Shown here piece after piece: positions 55,871 through 64,000 of a stretch of 64,000 bases of DNA. Every line of letters starts with the position of its first letter. Position 1 is the stretch's first letter. The stretch is from positions 62,001-126,000 of the forward strand of contig NZ_OBEH01000001.1 in assembly GCF_900215465.1 (NCBI RefSeq), written 5' to 3'. Below the pieces are notes generated by a model. It saw only the letters and a list, made by a program, of their open reading frames with translations. It searched no databases and was not told the origin of the DNA. The stretch comes from Flagellimonas pacifica. Lineage in GTDB: Bacteria > Bacteroidota > Bacteroidia > Flavobacteriales > Flavobacteriaceae. The translations under genes and the position numbers were made by a program.

Positions 55871-57003
55871 GACTTGGTTCTTTTGGTGTTGCTACTATCG
55901 AATACTTTTACCAGCATTCCCGCATAAGCTCCTGTCAATGCCCTTGTCACGATAACTTCCTTATTGGGCACATTTTTTAATACCACTTTTTTATTGGAGA
56001 AATAAACCGGGTTCACATCGATCAAGTCCAAAATGGAGTCCCGCACCACAAAAATTTGATTGTTCTCCAACAACAAGGAGCGATCTATCTCTATGGCATT
56101 TGGTTCTTCCCTAGCCTCTAGATTGGCTTCTAAATATTGGCCTTCTTTTAGATTTTGATCGCTGACCTCAATAAAAACCGTTATGGTTTGTGAAGTTTGG
56201 TCTACCCTACCATTTACCCGGGCAACTTTTCCTAAATATTTTTTGGTTTTATCCATATTGGAAAGCTCCACTTTCTTTCCAACTTTTAAAAAATCACCAT
56301 AGGTTTTGCTCACCGAAACCTCCAATTCGTATACTCCCGTGTTGATGAACTCCCCAAGCTTCTGACCAACTCTTATTAAAGTTCCCTCGGTTACCAGAGC
56401 ATCTGTAAGAACACCTTTAAAAGGGGCTGCAATGTTATATTTGGACAAACGCTGCTCCAAATTCTTCACGTTGTAATAATTGGATATTACCCCTCTACCC
56501 GAAATGAAGAATTTTTCTTTTTCGGATGACATCTCTGGTAATTTAGGGGTTGTTTTGTTTAAATCGAAGCTGTTTAAATACGTTTGCCATTTGGGATAAA
56601 TCTCTGGATAATCCAATCGCAAATCTGGCATAATGGAGGTCAGTAGATTGTATAAGTTACTTTTTGCGGATTGAACACTAGCATAATATTCGTTGGCATC
56701 AATTCGAATCAAGGTTTGTCCTGCACCATATTCTTGCCCTGTTCTGAACAATTTACTACCAGACCTAAAAACTCCTTGAACTTCAGAAAACAACTCTACC
56801 CTTCTTTTAGCTTTCAAGTTTCCATTGGCTGGCACCACAATGGGAACTATGCCATTTTGCACTGTATCAACAAATACAGTTTTTACGACCTTCTGTGGTT
56901 CTGGTCTCCTATTTTTCTTACTTCCGGCAATGAGTCCGGCAAAATATAGAGATCCAAAGATAATAAGGCCTCCAAGTACGGCCGAGATAATTAGCTTTCG
57001 CAT
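55867..57003 (-). CDS. RND periplasmic adaptor subunit (HlyD/AcrA-like)
   Basis: This 378-residue membrane-fusion protein has an N-terminal anchor (about 7-27), a lipoyl/barrel-sandwich domain, a short helical hairpin and beta-barrel domains (NIAAPFKGVLTDALVTEGTLI is represented by APFKGVLTDALV near residue 195). It opens the efflux operon and overlaps the transporter gene by four bases. A TAnnTTTG box on the minus strand at 57033-57026 could be its -7 element, but no clear -33 match is visible. Confidence 0.93.
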   Translation of the reverse strand: MRKLIISAVLGGLIIFGSLYFAGLIAGSKKNRRPEPQKVVKTVFVDTVQNGIVPIVVPANGNLKAKRRVELFSEVQGVFRSGSKLFRTGQEYGAGQTLIRIDANEYYASVQSAKSNLYNLLTSIMPDLRLDYPEIYPKWQTYLNSFDLNKTTPKLPEMSSEKEKFFISGRGVISNYYNVKNLEQRLSKYNIAAPFKGVLTDALVTEGTLIRVGQKLGEFINTGVYELEVSVSKTYGDFLKVGKKVELSNMDKTKKYLGKVARVNGRVDQTSQTITVFIEVSDQNLKEGQYLEANLEAREEPNAIEIDRSLLLENNQIFVVRDSILDLIDVNPVYFSNKKVVLKNVPNKEVIVTRALTGAYAGMLVKVFDSSNTKRTKS

Positions 57004-57100
57004 GTGTTGGTGTGAATTAGCTTTGCAAAGCTATTGGCTAGGACATGTCCATATGGTTAAATATTTCATAAATTGTTTATGTAAACTCGCTCCGATAAAC

Positions 57101-57129
57101 AAAAAAAGGGGATACACGCCTGCATCCCC
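57101..57129 (-). terminator. Terminator of the LRR protein gene
   Basis: On the minus strand GGGGAT and ATCCCC arms around a ten-base loop are followed by a run of seven T, 28 bases after the LRR gene stop and before the efflux operon promoter. Confidence 0.82.
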
Positions 57130-57156
57130 AAACCAAACAAACTAAAGTATAACTAA

Positions 57157-58041
57157 CTACTCATTATCGTCAACATCTTCAAACTTTGTATCCGCCATTC
57201 GGGTACGCTGAAGTTGTATTTCATTAAATCTTGGGTTTAACGTTTTCTCATCGGTATCAAACACCAAAAATTGTTTTGTATCCATTTGCTTGAGTCCTGT
57301 ATAGGAATCAAATCTGTTATTTTGAATCTGAAGTATTTTTAGGCTTGCCAACTGGCTAAATTCTGAAGGAATTTCTCCACGCAATTGATTGTTGGATAGG
57401 ACCAGCTCACGTAATTGTCCCAGATTACCCATTTCCTCCGGTATTGTGCCTTCTAAACTGTTTTCAAATAGTCCCAATGCTTCCAACTTGGTAAGATTAC
57501 CTATGGAATTGGGAATAATGCCCTTAAGATTATTACTGGACAAATTCAGCTCCCTAAGGTTTTCCAATTCACCAAAGGTGGGCGGTATAGATCCACTCAA
57601 AAAATTGTTGAACATAGAAAATACCACCAACTCTTTCATCTGTCCTATACCCAAAGGCAATGATCCTTTTATGCGGTTCATCTCCAACCTAAGTACTTTT
57701 AAGCTCTTGAGCTTTACAATATCTTTTGGTAAAACTCCCGTGATACTATTAAATGCAAGATTTAAATGAGTCAAATATCTTAACCTACCCAAACTTTCTG
57801 GGAGAACACCTTGTAAATTATTTCTAAACAAGTTAATCCCAACCACATGACCATTTTCTATTTGTATACCTTTCCATGTACTCACTGAAGTGTTTAAGTC
57901 CCACGGAATGGTCCATTTTGATCCATTTGTACTGTTAAAAAGGTCAACTAATGCATTTTTCTCCTTTTGTGAGATTTCCATATTGGAAAAAACAACACTG
58001 GTGAACAGTAAGCATAAAACAGAAAAAATGGTTAGTCTCAT
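57157..58041 (-). CDS. Secreted leucine-rich-repeat protein
   Basis: This 294-residue protein has a signal peptide (about 1-19), an N-terminal cap of the type found before plant-like LRRs (LVDLFNSTNGSKWT near residue 31) and about seven repeats of the form LxxLxxLxLxxNxLxGxIP (about residues 65-250). It probably binds a protein or glycan outside the cell. There is no type IX secretion C-terminal domain visible. It is monocistronic. Confidence 0.88.
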   Translation of the reverse strand: MRLTIFSVLCLLFTSVVFSNMEISQKEKNALVDLFNSTNGSKWTIPWDLNTSVSTWKGIQIENGHVVGINLFRNNLQGVLPESLGRLRYLTHLNLAFNSITGVLPKDIVKLKSLKVLRLEMNRIKGSLPLGIGQMKELVVFSMFNNFLSGSIPPTFGELENLRELNLSSNNLKGIIPNSIGNLTKLEALGLFENSLEGTIPEEMGNLGQLRELVLSNNQLRGEIPSEFSQLASLKILQIQNNRFDSYTGLKQMDTKQFLVFDTDEKTLNPRFNEIQLQRTRMADTKFEDVDDNE

Positions 58042-58179
58042 AGAGGTTGAAATCTATTTTTATAAGAATTTCCTTACAAATTAAAAGAAGAACCTAGTCA
58101 GCTACAAATTAATTGGGTGAAGCCAAGAAAATTTGTTGTGAAAGCAATAAAACTTGTGGTATGATGATTCTAAGCCATC

Positions 58180-60096
58180 CTATTTATCCAAAATTTCCAG
58201 GTCTTGAGACAATTTCTCCCAATCTTGCATCAAGGCTCCCAAAAGGTCTTTTTTTCCTTGATATTCATCAAAAAAACCAGATTTGGCTATGGTAGCGTCA
58301 TAATCCATAAGAAGGTCATGATCTATAGTGGCAATTTCCTTTTCCAATTGGGATATCTTTTTTTCCACCCCACTCAGTTTATTTTTTAGGGATTTCAGCT
58401 TCTTCTGTGCCTGGTAGTCATTTTGTTTGGGCCTTTCCTGCGTTTTAACCTGATTTTTTTTCTCCCCCTTTTCTATTTTACGGAAATCTTCAGCCTTACG
58501 TTGTTCTAAGTAAAAGTCGATGTCGCCTAAATACTCCTTAATACCACCCTCCTTGAACTCGTATACCCGATCCGTTAATCCCTGTAGAAAGTCACGGTCG
58601 TGAGAAACCAAAATCAATGTACCTTCAAACTGTTGCAAAGCTTGCTTTAACACATTCTTGGATTTTATGTCTAAATGGTTGGTGGGTTCATCCATTACCA
58701 GAACATTAAAAGGCTGCAATAACATTTTGGCAAGTGCCAAACGGTTACGCTCACCCCCAGACAGCACCTTTACGTATTTCTCCACCTCATCTCCCCTGAA
58801 CAAAAACGAACCTAAGATATCCCTAACCTTACTTCTGTTGCTTTCGTTGGCCGAATCGACCATAGTATCCAGAATGGTCTTGTTGCCCTCAAGATACTCC
58901 GCCTGGTTTTGGGCAAAATAACCAATCTGTACATTATGTCCTATTTTGAGTTTACCAGCATGTTCCAATTCTCCGACCATTATTTTGGCCAATGTGGTCT
59001 TTCCTTGTCCATTTTGACCAACAAATGCAGTTTTACTGCCACGTTCCACTAACAGGTCAATGCTTTCCAGCACCTGTTTTGACCCATAGCTTTTGGAAAG
59101 GTCTTCTAGCTCTGCTACAACCTTGCCCGGGGTAACCGATACCGGAAATCGAACGTTCATCACACTGTTATCATCCTCATCTACCTCAATGCGTTCAATC
59201 TTATCTAATTTTTTTATAAGTGACTGCGCCATGGAAGCCTTGGTGGCCTTCGCTCTAAACTTCTCGATTAGTTTTTCGGTCTGCTGAATCTGTTTTTCTT
59301 GGTTCTTTTGTGCATTCAGCTGTTGCTCCTTCATCTCTTTTCGAAGCAAAAGAAACTTGGAATACGGTTTATTGTAGTCATAAATTCGACCCAACGAAAT
59401 CTCAATCGTTCTATTGGTCACGTTATCCAAGAACATTTTATCATGCGATACAATCACTACAGCTCCTGGGTAATTTTTAAGGAATTGCTCCAACCAAATA
59501 ATGGATTCGATATCCAAATGGTTGGTAGGCTCATCCAGTAGCAATACATCGTTGTTTTGAAGCAAGAGTTTGGCCAGCTCAATTCGCATACGCCATCCGC
59601 CAGAAAAAGTATCGGTAATCTTATCAAAGTCCTCTCGCTTAAAACCAAGACCAAGCAATACCTTTTCGGTATCTCCTTGATAGTTGTATCCGCCCAAAAT
59701 CTCATAACGATGGGTAACATCGGTCAAATCTACCATCAACTGGTTGTAACCTTCGCTTTCATAATCGGTGCGTTCCGCAAGTGCCGTATTTATTTCTTCC
59801 AATTTCAACTCCAAAGACTTGATTTCAGAAAATGCCTGGTACGATTCTTCTAAAACGGTCCTTCCCATAACAAAATCAATATCCTGTTTTAGAAAGCCGA
59901 TTTTTATGTCCTTTTCCATTGCAATGACACCTGTGTCGGGTGCCATTTCTTTGGACAACAACTTGAGTAAAGTAGATTTTCCAGCACCGTTTTTACCAAT
60001 AAGGCCTACTCTGTCGCCTCCATTTAAACGAAAGGCAATCTCCTCAAAAAGATACTCGCCGCCAAAAGCGACAGAAAGGTTGTGAATATTTAGCAT
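58180..60096 (-). CDS. ABC-F family ATPase (ribosome-associated)
   Basis: This 638-residue soluble protein has two ABC domains and no membrane span. Both Walker A motifs (GKNGAGKST near residue 36, GQNGQGKTT near 350), both signature motifs (FSGGWRMR, LSGGERNR) and both DEPTNHLD Walker B segments are intact, with an interdomain linker and a C-terminal coiled coil as in the Uup/EttA-type translation factors. It probably acts on the ribosome. Assignment to antibiotic resistance is not supported. Confidence 0.93.
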   Translation of the reverse strand: MLNIHNLSVAFGGEYLFEEIAFRLNGGDRVGLIGKNGAGKSTLLKLLSKEMAPDTGVIAMEKDIKIGFLKQDIDFVMGRTVLEESYQAFSEIKSLELKLEEINTALAERTDYESEGYNQLMVDLTDVTHRYEILGGYNYQGDTEKVLLGLGFKREDFDKITDTFSGGWRMRIELAKLLLQNNDVLLLDEPTNHLDIESIIWLEQFLKNYPGAVVIVSHDKMFLDNVTNRTIEISLGRIYDYNKPYSKFLLLRKEMKEQQLNAQKNQEKQIQQTEKLIEKFRAKATKASMAQSLIKKLDKIERIEVDEDDNSVMNVRFPVSVTPGKVVAELEDLSKSYGSKQVLESIDLLVERGSKTAFVGQNGQGKTTLAKIMVGELEHAGKLKIGHNVQIGYFAQNQAEYLEGNKTILDTMVDSANESNRSKVRDILGSFLFRGDEVEKYVKVLSGGERNRLALAKMLLQPFNVLVMDEPTNHLDIKSKNVLKQALQQFEGTLILVSHDRDFLQGLTDRVYEFKEGGIKEYLGDIDFYLEQRKAEDFRKIEKGEKKNQVKTQERPKQNDYQAQKKLKSLKNKLSGVEKKISQLEKEIATIDHDLLMDYDATIAKSGFFDEYQGKKDLLGALMQDWEKLSQDLEILDK

Positions 60097-60161
60097 TTTA
60101 TGTGACCTGAATTACAATACAAAAGTGAACGAATCCGTATTTTTGCATAAAATCGCTGCAA

Positions 60162-60554
60162 ATGTTAAAAAAAGGAAACAAACTCTACAGTATTTTAACA
60201 GGAAGTTGTCCTAAATGCCATGAAGAGAGCATGTATACCAACAAGAATCCATATGCAATCTCACAACTTTTTAAGATGCAGGAGCGCTGCTCCTCTTGTG
60301 GTACTAAATACAAAATTGAGCCTTCCTTTTTCTATGGGGCCATGTATGTGAGCTATGCCGTGGGCATTGCTTTTGCAGTAGCCGCCTTTGTAATTGCCTT
60401 TTTGATCATAGGCGCATCTTTGGTAAACACCTTTATTGCCATTGTACTAACCATGATTGTTTTCATGCCGGTGATTATCCGTTTATCCAGAAACATTTGG
60501 ATCAACTTTTTTATATCCTATGAAGAAAGGGAAATAAAAAGTCAACTTGAATAG
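60162..60554 (+). CDS. DUF983 family membrane protein
   Basis: This 130-residue protein has a zinc-ribbon-like N-terminal part (CPKC and CSSC pairs) and two membrane spans (about 60-85 and 89-110), the DUF983 layout. Its function is unknown. It is divergent from the ABC-F gene and its 3' end overlaps the convergent oxidoreductase gene by 13 bases. Confidence 0.88.
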   Translation: MLKKGNKLYSILTGSCPKCHEESMYTNKNPYAISQLFKMQERCSSCGTKYKIEPSFFYGAMYVSYAVGIAFAVAAFVIAFLIIGASLVNTFIAIVLTMIVFMPVIIRLSRNIWINFFISYEEREIKSQLE

Positions 60555-61597
60555 TGTTTTTTGGTAAATCTGTGAATATTGATCTCCGCATCCAGTTCAG
60601 TCCCATTTTCTATAGCGTTGTACAATTGCGCTGATGCATAGGGAGCGATAAGTACTCCACGAGATCCAAAACCATTCAATACATATAGATTCTCATGTTT
60701 GGGGTGTTGTCCTATCAAAGGTCTTCTATCGGTTACAGTAGGTCTTATCCCTGCCATATGATCCACAACCTCAAAATCACATTTTAGAAAGGTTTTCAAC
60801 TTTTCCAAAAGTTCAGTTTTAGCATCGGCAGTGGGAATGTTCGTCTTATCTTTCCACTTGTAGGTAGCTCCAACAAGATATAGGCCCTCAGTTAATGGAA
60901 CAGTGAACACTGAAGATTTAATAATGTTGCGCTCCTTATATTCTTTTGCTTTTATGACCAATAACTCTCCCTTGGTACCATTTAAGGGCAAATAACTAAA
61001 ATATGGGTTGTTTTTAAGCCCGTAACCACAGGCAAATATTGTTTTCTTGGCTTGTATCGATTTATAGAAAATATTTGACTCAGATGGCTTAAAACACGAA
61101 AAATCAAAAGATTCTTTCTCTAAAAGGTTTTTTTGGGTCAAATATGACGCATAAGAGGCCAACAATACCCTTGTATCAATTCTACCTGTGTATTTTACTT
61201 CCCCATAACCAAAAGGAGCTTCTATGCTCGGGTTTTTGTTTTCCAAAATATTGGTCGATAAAAAATGATCAAGCCCGGGGCGATCTGCCGCTTCAAACCA
61301 AAGGTTCTGTTCTTCAACTGAGGCAAATTTTCTGAGCACCGGAATCTTATGATCCAATTTCACATTTAGCTTTTGCTCTAGGCTTTTATAAAAAGGGAGC
61401 GCCCTTTCCATTTGGTCCTTGGCATTCCAGGCCATGGTAAACCGTTTTAAGATTACTGGATTATAAAGTCCTCCGGCCACAAGTGAAGATTGCTGTGAGT
61501 CATCTGAAATCACCTTAAAGGTCTTGCCTTCGCGTTCCAATTTTTCACAAAAAGATATACCGGCCAGGCCGAGACCAACAATCAGATAATCATACAT
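60542..61597 (-). CDS. FAD-dependent oxidoreductase (DAO family)
   Basis: This 351-residue protein has an N-terminal dinucleotide-binding motif GLGLAG (residues 8-13) and the DAO-family C-terminal segment AGIRPTVTDRRPLIGQHP and NGFGSRGVLIAP. These features place it with glycine-oxidase-like or MnmC-like amine oxidases. The substrate is unknown. There is no signal peptide, so it is cytoplasmic. Confidence 0.88.
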   Translation of the reverse strand: MYDYLIVGLGLAGISFCEKLEREGKTFKVISDDSQQSSLVAGGLYNPVILKRFTMAWNAKDQMERALPFYKSLEQKLNVKLDHKIPVLRKFASVEEQNLWFEAADRPGLDHFLSTNILENKNPSIEAPFGYGEVKYTGRIDTRVLLASYASYLTQKNLLEKESFDFSCFKPSESNIFYKSIQAKKTIFACGYGLKNNPYFSYLPLNGTKGELLVIKAKEYKERNIIKSSVFTVPLTEGLYLVGATYKWKDKTNIPTADAKTELLEKLKTFLKCDFEVVDHMAGIRPTVTDRRPLIGQHPKHENLYVLNGFGSRGVLIAPYASAQLYNAIENGTELDAEINIHRFTKKHYSS

Positions 61598-61681
61598 GCT
61601 ACAAAAGTAGGGATATGGGTTTTCTTAAGAAAGGTTAACATTATAAGCTCGCGTTGAAATTCCAAACTCGACCAATGGAAG

Positions 61682-61716
61682 ACAAAAAAACGCCGCACAT
61701 ATGTGCGGCGTTTATA
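61682..61716. terminator. Terminator of the gld operon
   Basis: AAACGCCGCACAT and ATGTGCGGCGTTT form a perfect palindrome with A and T runs, 29 bases after the gldN stop. Confidence 0.93.
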
Positions 61717-61744
61717 TGAATTGAATTGGAAATTTTAATTATGG

Positions 61745-62647
61745 CTAATAAGCCCACATATCTTGTTCCCTGTCGCGGATAACCTCTTTTATTCTTTTGG
61801 CTTCCAATAACTGGAACAGTGCATTGTCAAAAACGTAATCGTCAATTTCACGATCTCCGTGAACGTTATCTTCCTTGTAGATTACTCCGTTAAAACGACG
61901 TGCGTTCAAAAGCATATCAAAGGTAATGGGACGTGCAGAGTTACGTTGATTATAAACCTTGGCCTCATGTAATACCTGTCTTGCTGCTGGATACCAGATC
62001 CAAAACAGTTCTACTTTGTTTTCGCCTGGGTCTACGGATTCATCGTCAATAAAGTTTACATCCGGTGCAACCGGTGCAATACCCAATAAACGATACTTCA
62101 ACTCTCCTTGACGCTTATCAAAATACCACATTCCCTTTATACGATACTCCTCAATATCAGCTGCGTTTAAATCTCTTTGGTTAATAAATTCCGCAGAAAT
62201 CTGCTCACCGGCGTTGATTTGTTCGTATCCGAGGTCGGTAGTATCCACTTTGCTCAATGTAGCGCTCAAATCCTCAAACTTTCGCTTTTCAGTAAAGTAA
62301 GAGTCCGTATATACCTCAGTCAAGTTCCCATTTTTGATGTTCTTCATCAAAACATGGTAGAGTGACCTTCTGTCCGCTCCAATACCTATGGTATCAGTTG
62401 GGTAGTATAATGGAAAATTAACACGCTCATCCAGATCAATCACTTCCCATACGGTCTTGGACCAAAGGATATCTCTATCGTCAATGTATCCATAATCTAA
62501 CGGGGCGTCATTGTCCTGTTCTATTTGGGCCTGAGTCTTTTTCCCAACCTCATCTGGCAACTTGGCATTCAAAATGTTTGCCTGTGCCATAATGGATATG
62601 GGCATTAAGCTTAAAGCTCCAATCAATAATGCATTTTTCCAATTCAT
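61745..62647 (-). CDS. gldN: Gliding motility / type IX secretion protein GldN
   Basis: This 300-residue periplasmic protein has a signal peptide (ending MAQA) and the GldN/PorN sequence with conserved segments such as DDRDILWSKTVWEVIDLDE (shown as DDRDILWSKTVWE, VIDLDE). With GldK it forms the periplasmic ring of the type IX secretion system. It lies 18 bases after gldM, in the conserved gldKLMN order, and ends the operon. Confidence 0.95.
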   Translation of the reverse strand: MNWKNALLIGALSLMPISIMAQANILNAKLPDEVGKKTQAQIEQDNDAPLDYGYIDDRDILWSKTVWEVIDLDERVNFPLYYPTDTIGIGADRRSLYHVLMKNIKNGNLTEVYTDSYFTEKRKFEDLSATLSKVDTTDLGYEQINAGEQISAEFINQRDLNAADIEEYRIKGMWYFDKRQGELKYRLLGIAPVAPDVNFIDDESVDPGENKVELFWIWYPAARQVLHEAKVYNQRNSARPITFDMLLNARRFNGVIYKEDNVHGDREIDDYVFDNALFQLLEAKRIKEVIRDREQDMWAY

Positions 62648-62665
62648 GATTATCTATATACTTTT

Positions 62666-64000
62666 TTAGTTTGTAAGCTCAACAACAACAGGTGAAACCT
62701 TCTTCAACTTATACGTCTTGTTGTTTGAAATGTAAGCTTTGATATCGAATATCTGAACCGCCTCACCTCTTTTAGCTCTTTTCAAGGCAGATTTAGCTCT
62801 TCCATTCAATTTGTTTCCGTTTACTACGATTGTAGGCTGACCTGGCACTTTAAATTTGAATCCGCTAACAGCAAGGTTCAAATCAAAATCAAAGTCTTCC
62901 AACATAGCTCCAATAGTAGAAATTTCTAAGTTCTTTCTCGGCATTTTAGCACTACCAGCTTCACCACGAACAGTACCTCCTGGTCTTGGAATATCCTTGA
63001 TACGGAAGGTTGCAGGTGTGCTGATTCTTTGTCCATCTGGCAATACCCCTGATGCACTAATGGTAACTTCTCTTCCTTTACCTGGGTTCATAACATACTT
63101 GCTGCCAGCTCTTCTGGTCAAACCAGGAGCAGATGCGGTAACTTTGTTATCTGGAATTCCAGGAATAGAAATCGTCATTGGGTTAGATACCCCACGATAT
63201 ACCACATTCATTTTATCAGCAGCAATTACCGCAGCGTTAGGCTTGTTGATTGTAGAGAACGTATTCTTTACTTCAACTGGAACTTCGTTACCATCCTGCA
63301 TATAAACCAATTCACCTTTAAGTTCATGGTCTCCAGCAGCACCGGCACTGATCAATAGTTTTACACCACCAGCTTCCAATTCATAATCTCTACCTTCTTT
63401 CAATTCCCTACCATCTAAAGTCAAGTTAGCTTTTTCTGGTTTTGCAGTTTTGTCCGTTTTACCAACAACAATACTACCTTGGAATTTTTCACCAGAATAG
63501 AACACAGATTTCTCTTGCTCCAATAAAGTTGAAAAGTTCTTCAATGAAACAGCTTCTGTCAAGTTACCTTCCAAAAGTCCTTTAAGAACCTCTTGCTCCG
63601 TAGCTTTAATATCAGCTTGTAATTGCGTTACCTTAGTTAAAGATGCCACTAAAGGATATCCTTCAAAGTGGTAATTGATCCAATCAACTTTTACTTTATC
63701 TCTGATTCTTTCCACTTTTCCATCCTTGTCACCTGTTTCAAACCTAGTCTGAACAGCTCCTTTGATTTCTCCCATGTTTTCTGGAAGAGCAGCAACAATC
63801 TTTTCCCTATAATTGGTCAAGTTGCTTAAGAACTCCTGACCTTCTGGCTTTAAATTATCTCCTTTAAAGAATAGGTTGTCCAAATAATCAGACTTATCCA
63901 TTACAACATAGTTGTTTGGGTCTTCTTGATCAGCCAACATACCTTTTTTCAACTCTTCCAAGTACTTATAATACTCTTGTGATAGTTGTTTTACGGTCTG
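62666..64000 (-). CDS. gldM: Gliding motility / type IX secretion motor protein GldM (N-terminus beyond window)
   Basis: GldM with GldL forms the proton-driven inner-membrane motor of gliding and type IX secretion; its periplasmic domains D1-D4 reach the GldK/GldN ring. The minus-strand frame is open to the right edge, so 444 C-terminal residues are present and about 75 N-terminal residues, including the membrane span, are missing. Periplasmic Ig-like domains and the final segment ending KKVSPVVVELTN are visible. Confidence 0.94.
   Translation of the reverse strand, partial: QTVKQLSQEYYKYLEELKKGMLADQEDPNNYVVMDKSDYLDNLFFKGDNLKPEGQEFLSNLTNYREKIVAALPENMGEIKGAVQTRFETGDKDGKVERIRDKVKVDWINYHFEGYPLVASLTKVTQLQADIKATEQEVLKGLLEGNLTEAVSLKNFSTLLEQEKSVFYSGEKFQGSIVVGKTDKTAKPEKANLTLDGRELKEGRDYELEAGGVKLLISAGAAGDHELKGELVYMQDGNEVPVEVKNTFSTINKPNAAVIAADKMNVVYRGVSNPMTISIPGIPDNKVTASAPGLTRRAGSKYVMNPGKGREVTISASGVLPDGQRISTPATFRIKDIPRPGGTVRGEAGSAKMPRKNLEISTIGAMLEDFDFDLNLAVSGFKFKVPGQPTIVVNGNKLNGRAKSALKRAKRGEAVQIFDIKAYISNNKTYKLKKVSPVVVELTN

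Overview
The window is chromosomal DNA of a Bacteroidota member, most likely a marine member of the Flavobacteriaceae. The signs are the gliding/type IX secretion genes gldM and gldN, a bacterial alpha-2-macroglobulin gene beside pbpC, a DUF983 gene, -7 boxes of the Bacteroidota form TAnnTTTG, weak Shine-Dalgarno sequences and many Bacteroidota-style YD-repeat (RHS) proteins. No species can be named from the sequence alone.

Layout. 1-18.7 kb is ordinary core genome: the 5' part of alaS, an M23 peptidase-merR-lemA-TPM-TPM cluster, a lipoprotein, an NTF2-like protein, an alpha-2-macroglobulin/PBP1C pair, the GTPases der and era, a sodium:alanine symporter and an initiator tRNA. 19.3-33.1 kb is a long plus-strand set: three secreted fibronectin-III proteins with nearly identical C-terminal ends, then a 1.1-kaa YD-repeat protein, then a ~2-kaa RHS protein that ends in a toxin tip. 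32.15-45.93 kb is the unusual part, described below. 46-51 kb is a patchwork of an orphan toxin tip with a membrane immunity candidate, a RAYT-type (REP-associated) transposase, short palindromes and a duplicated regulator cassette. 51-64 kb is core again: a CPXCG protein, a three-gene RND efflux operon, a leucine-rich-repeat protein, an ABC-F ATPase, DUF983, an FAD oxidoreductase, gldN and the 3' part of gldM.

The main observation is a 6886-bp unit present twice in direct tandem, inserted exactly in the RHS gene at the codons for the conserved NYYPFG motif. Each unit starts with the end of an RHS core plus a complete toxin tip (ADP-ribosyltransferase-like, TreTu type by eye). It then carries a candidate immunity gene, a macrodomain gene, an XRE regulator, a primase-helicase-like ATPase, two overlapping tyrosine recombinase genes and about 1 kb of highly structured non-coding DNA with Xer/dif-like palindromes. 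The first unit is in frame with the host RHS core and so supplies its toxin. The second unit's tip and the original host tip (polymorphic toxin 44-like) are displaced downstream and have no start codon. Joining the host sequence left of the first unit to the host sequence right of the second, at a shared 9-bp core CCCTTTGGC, restores an uninterrupted RHS reading frame with the displaced tip. I infer a site-specific mobile element that swaps toxin tips: by integrating it replaces the toxin of a resident RHS gene with its own, brings the immunity function, and keeps the old tip as a silent, restorable copy.
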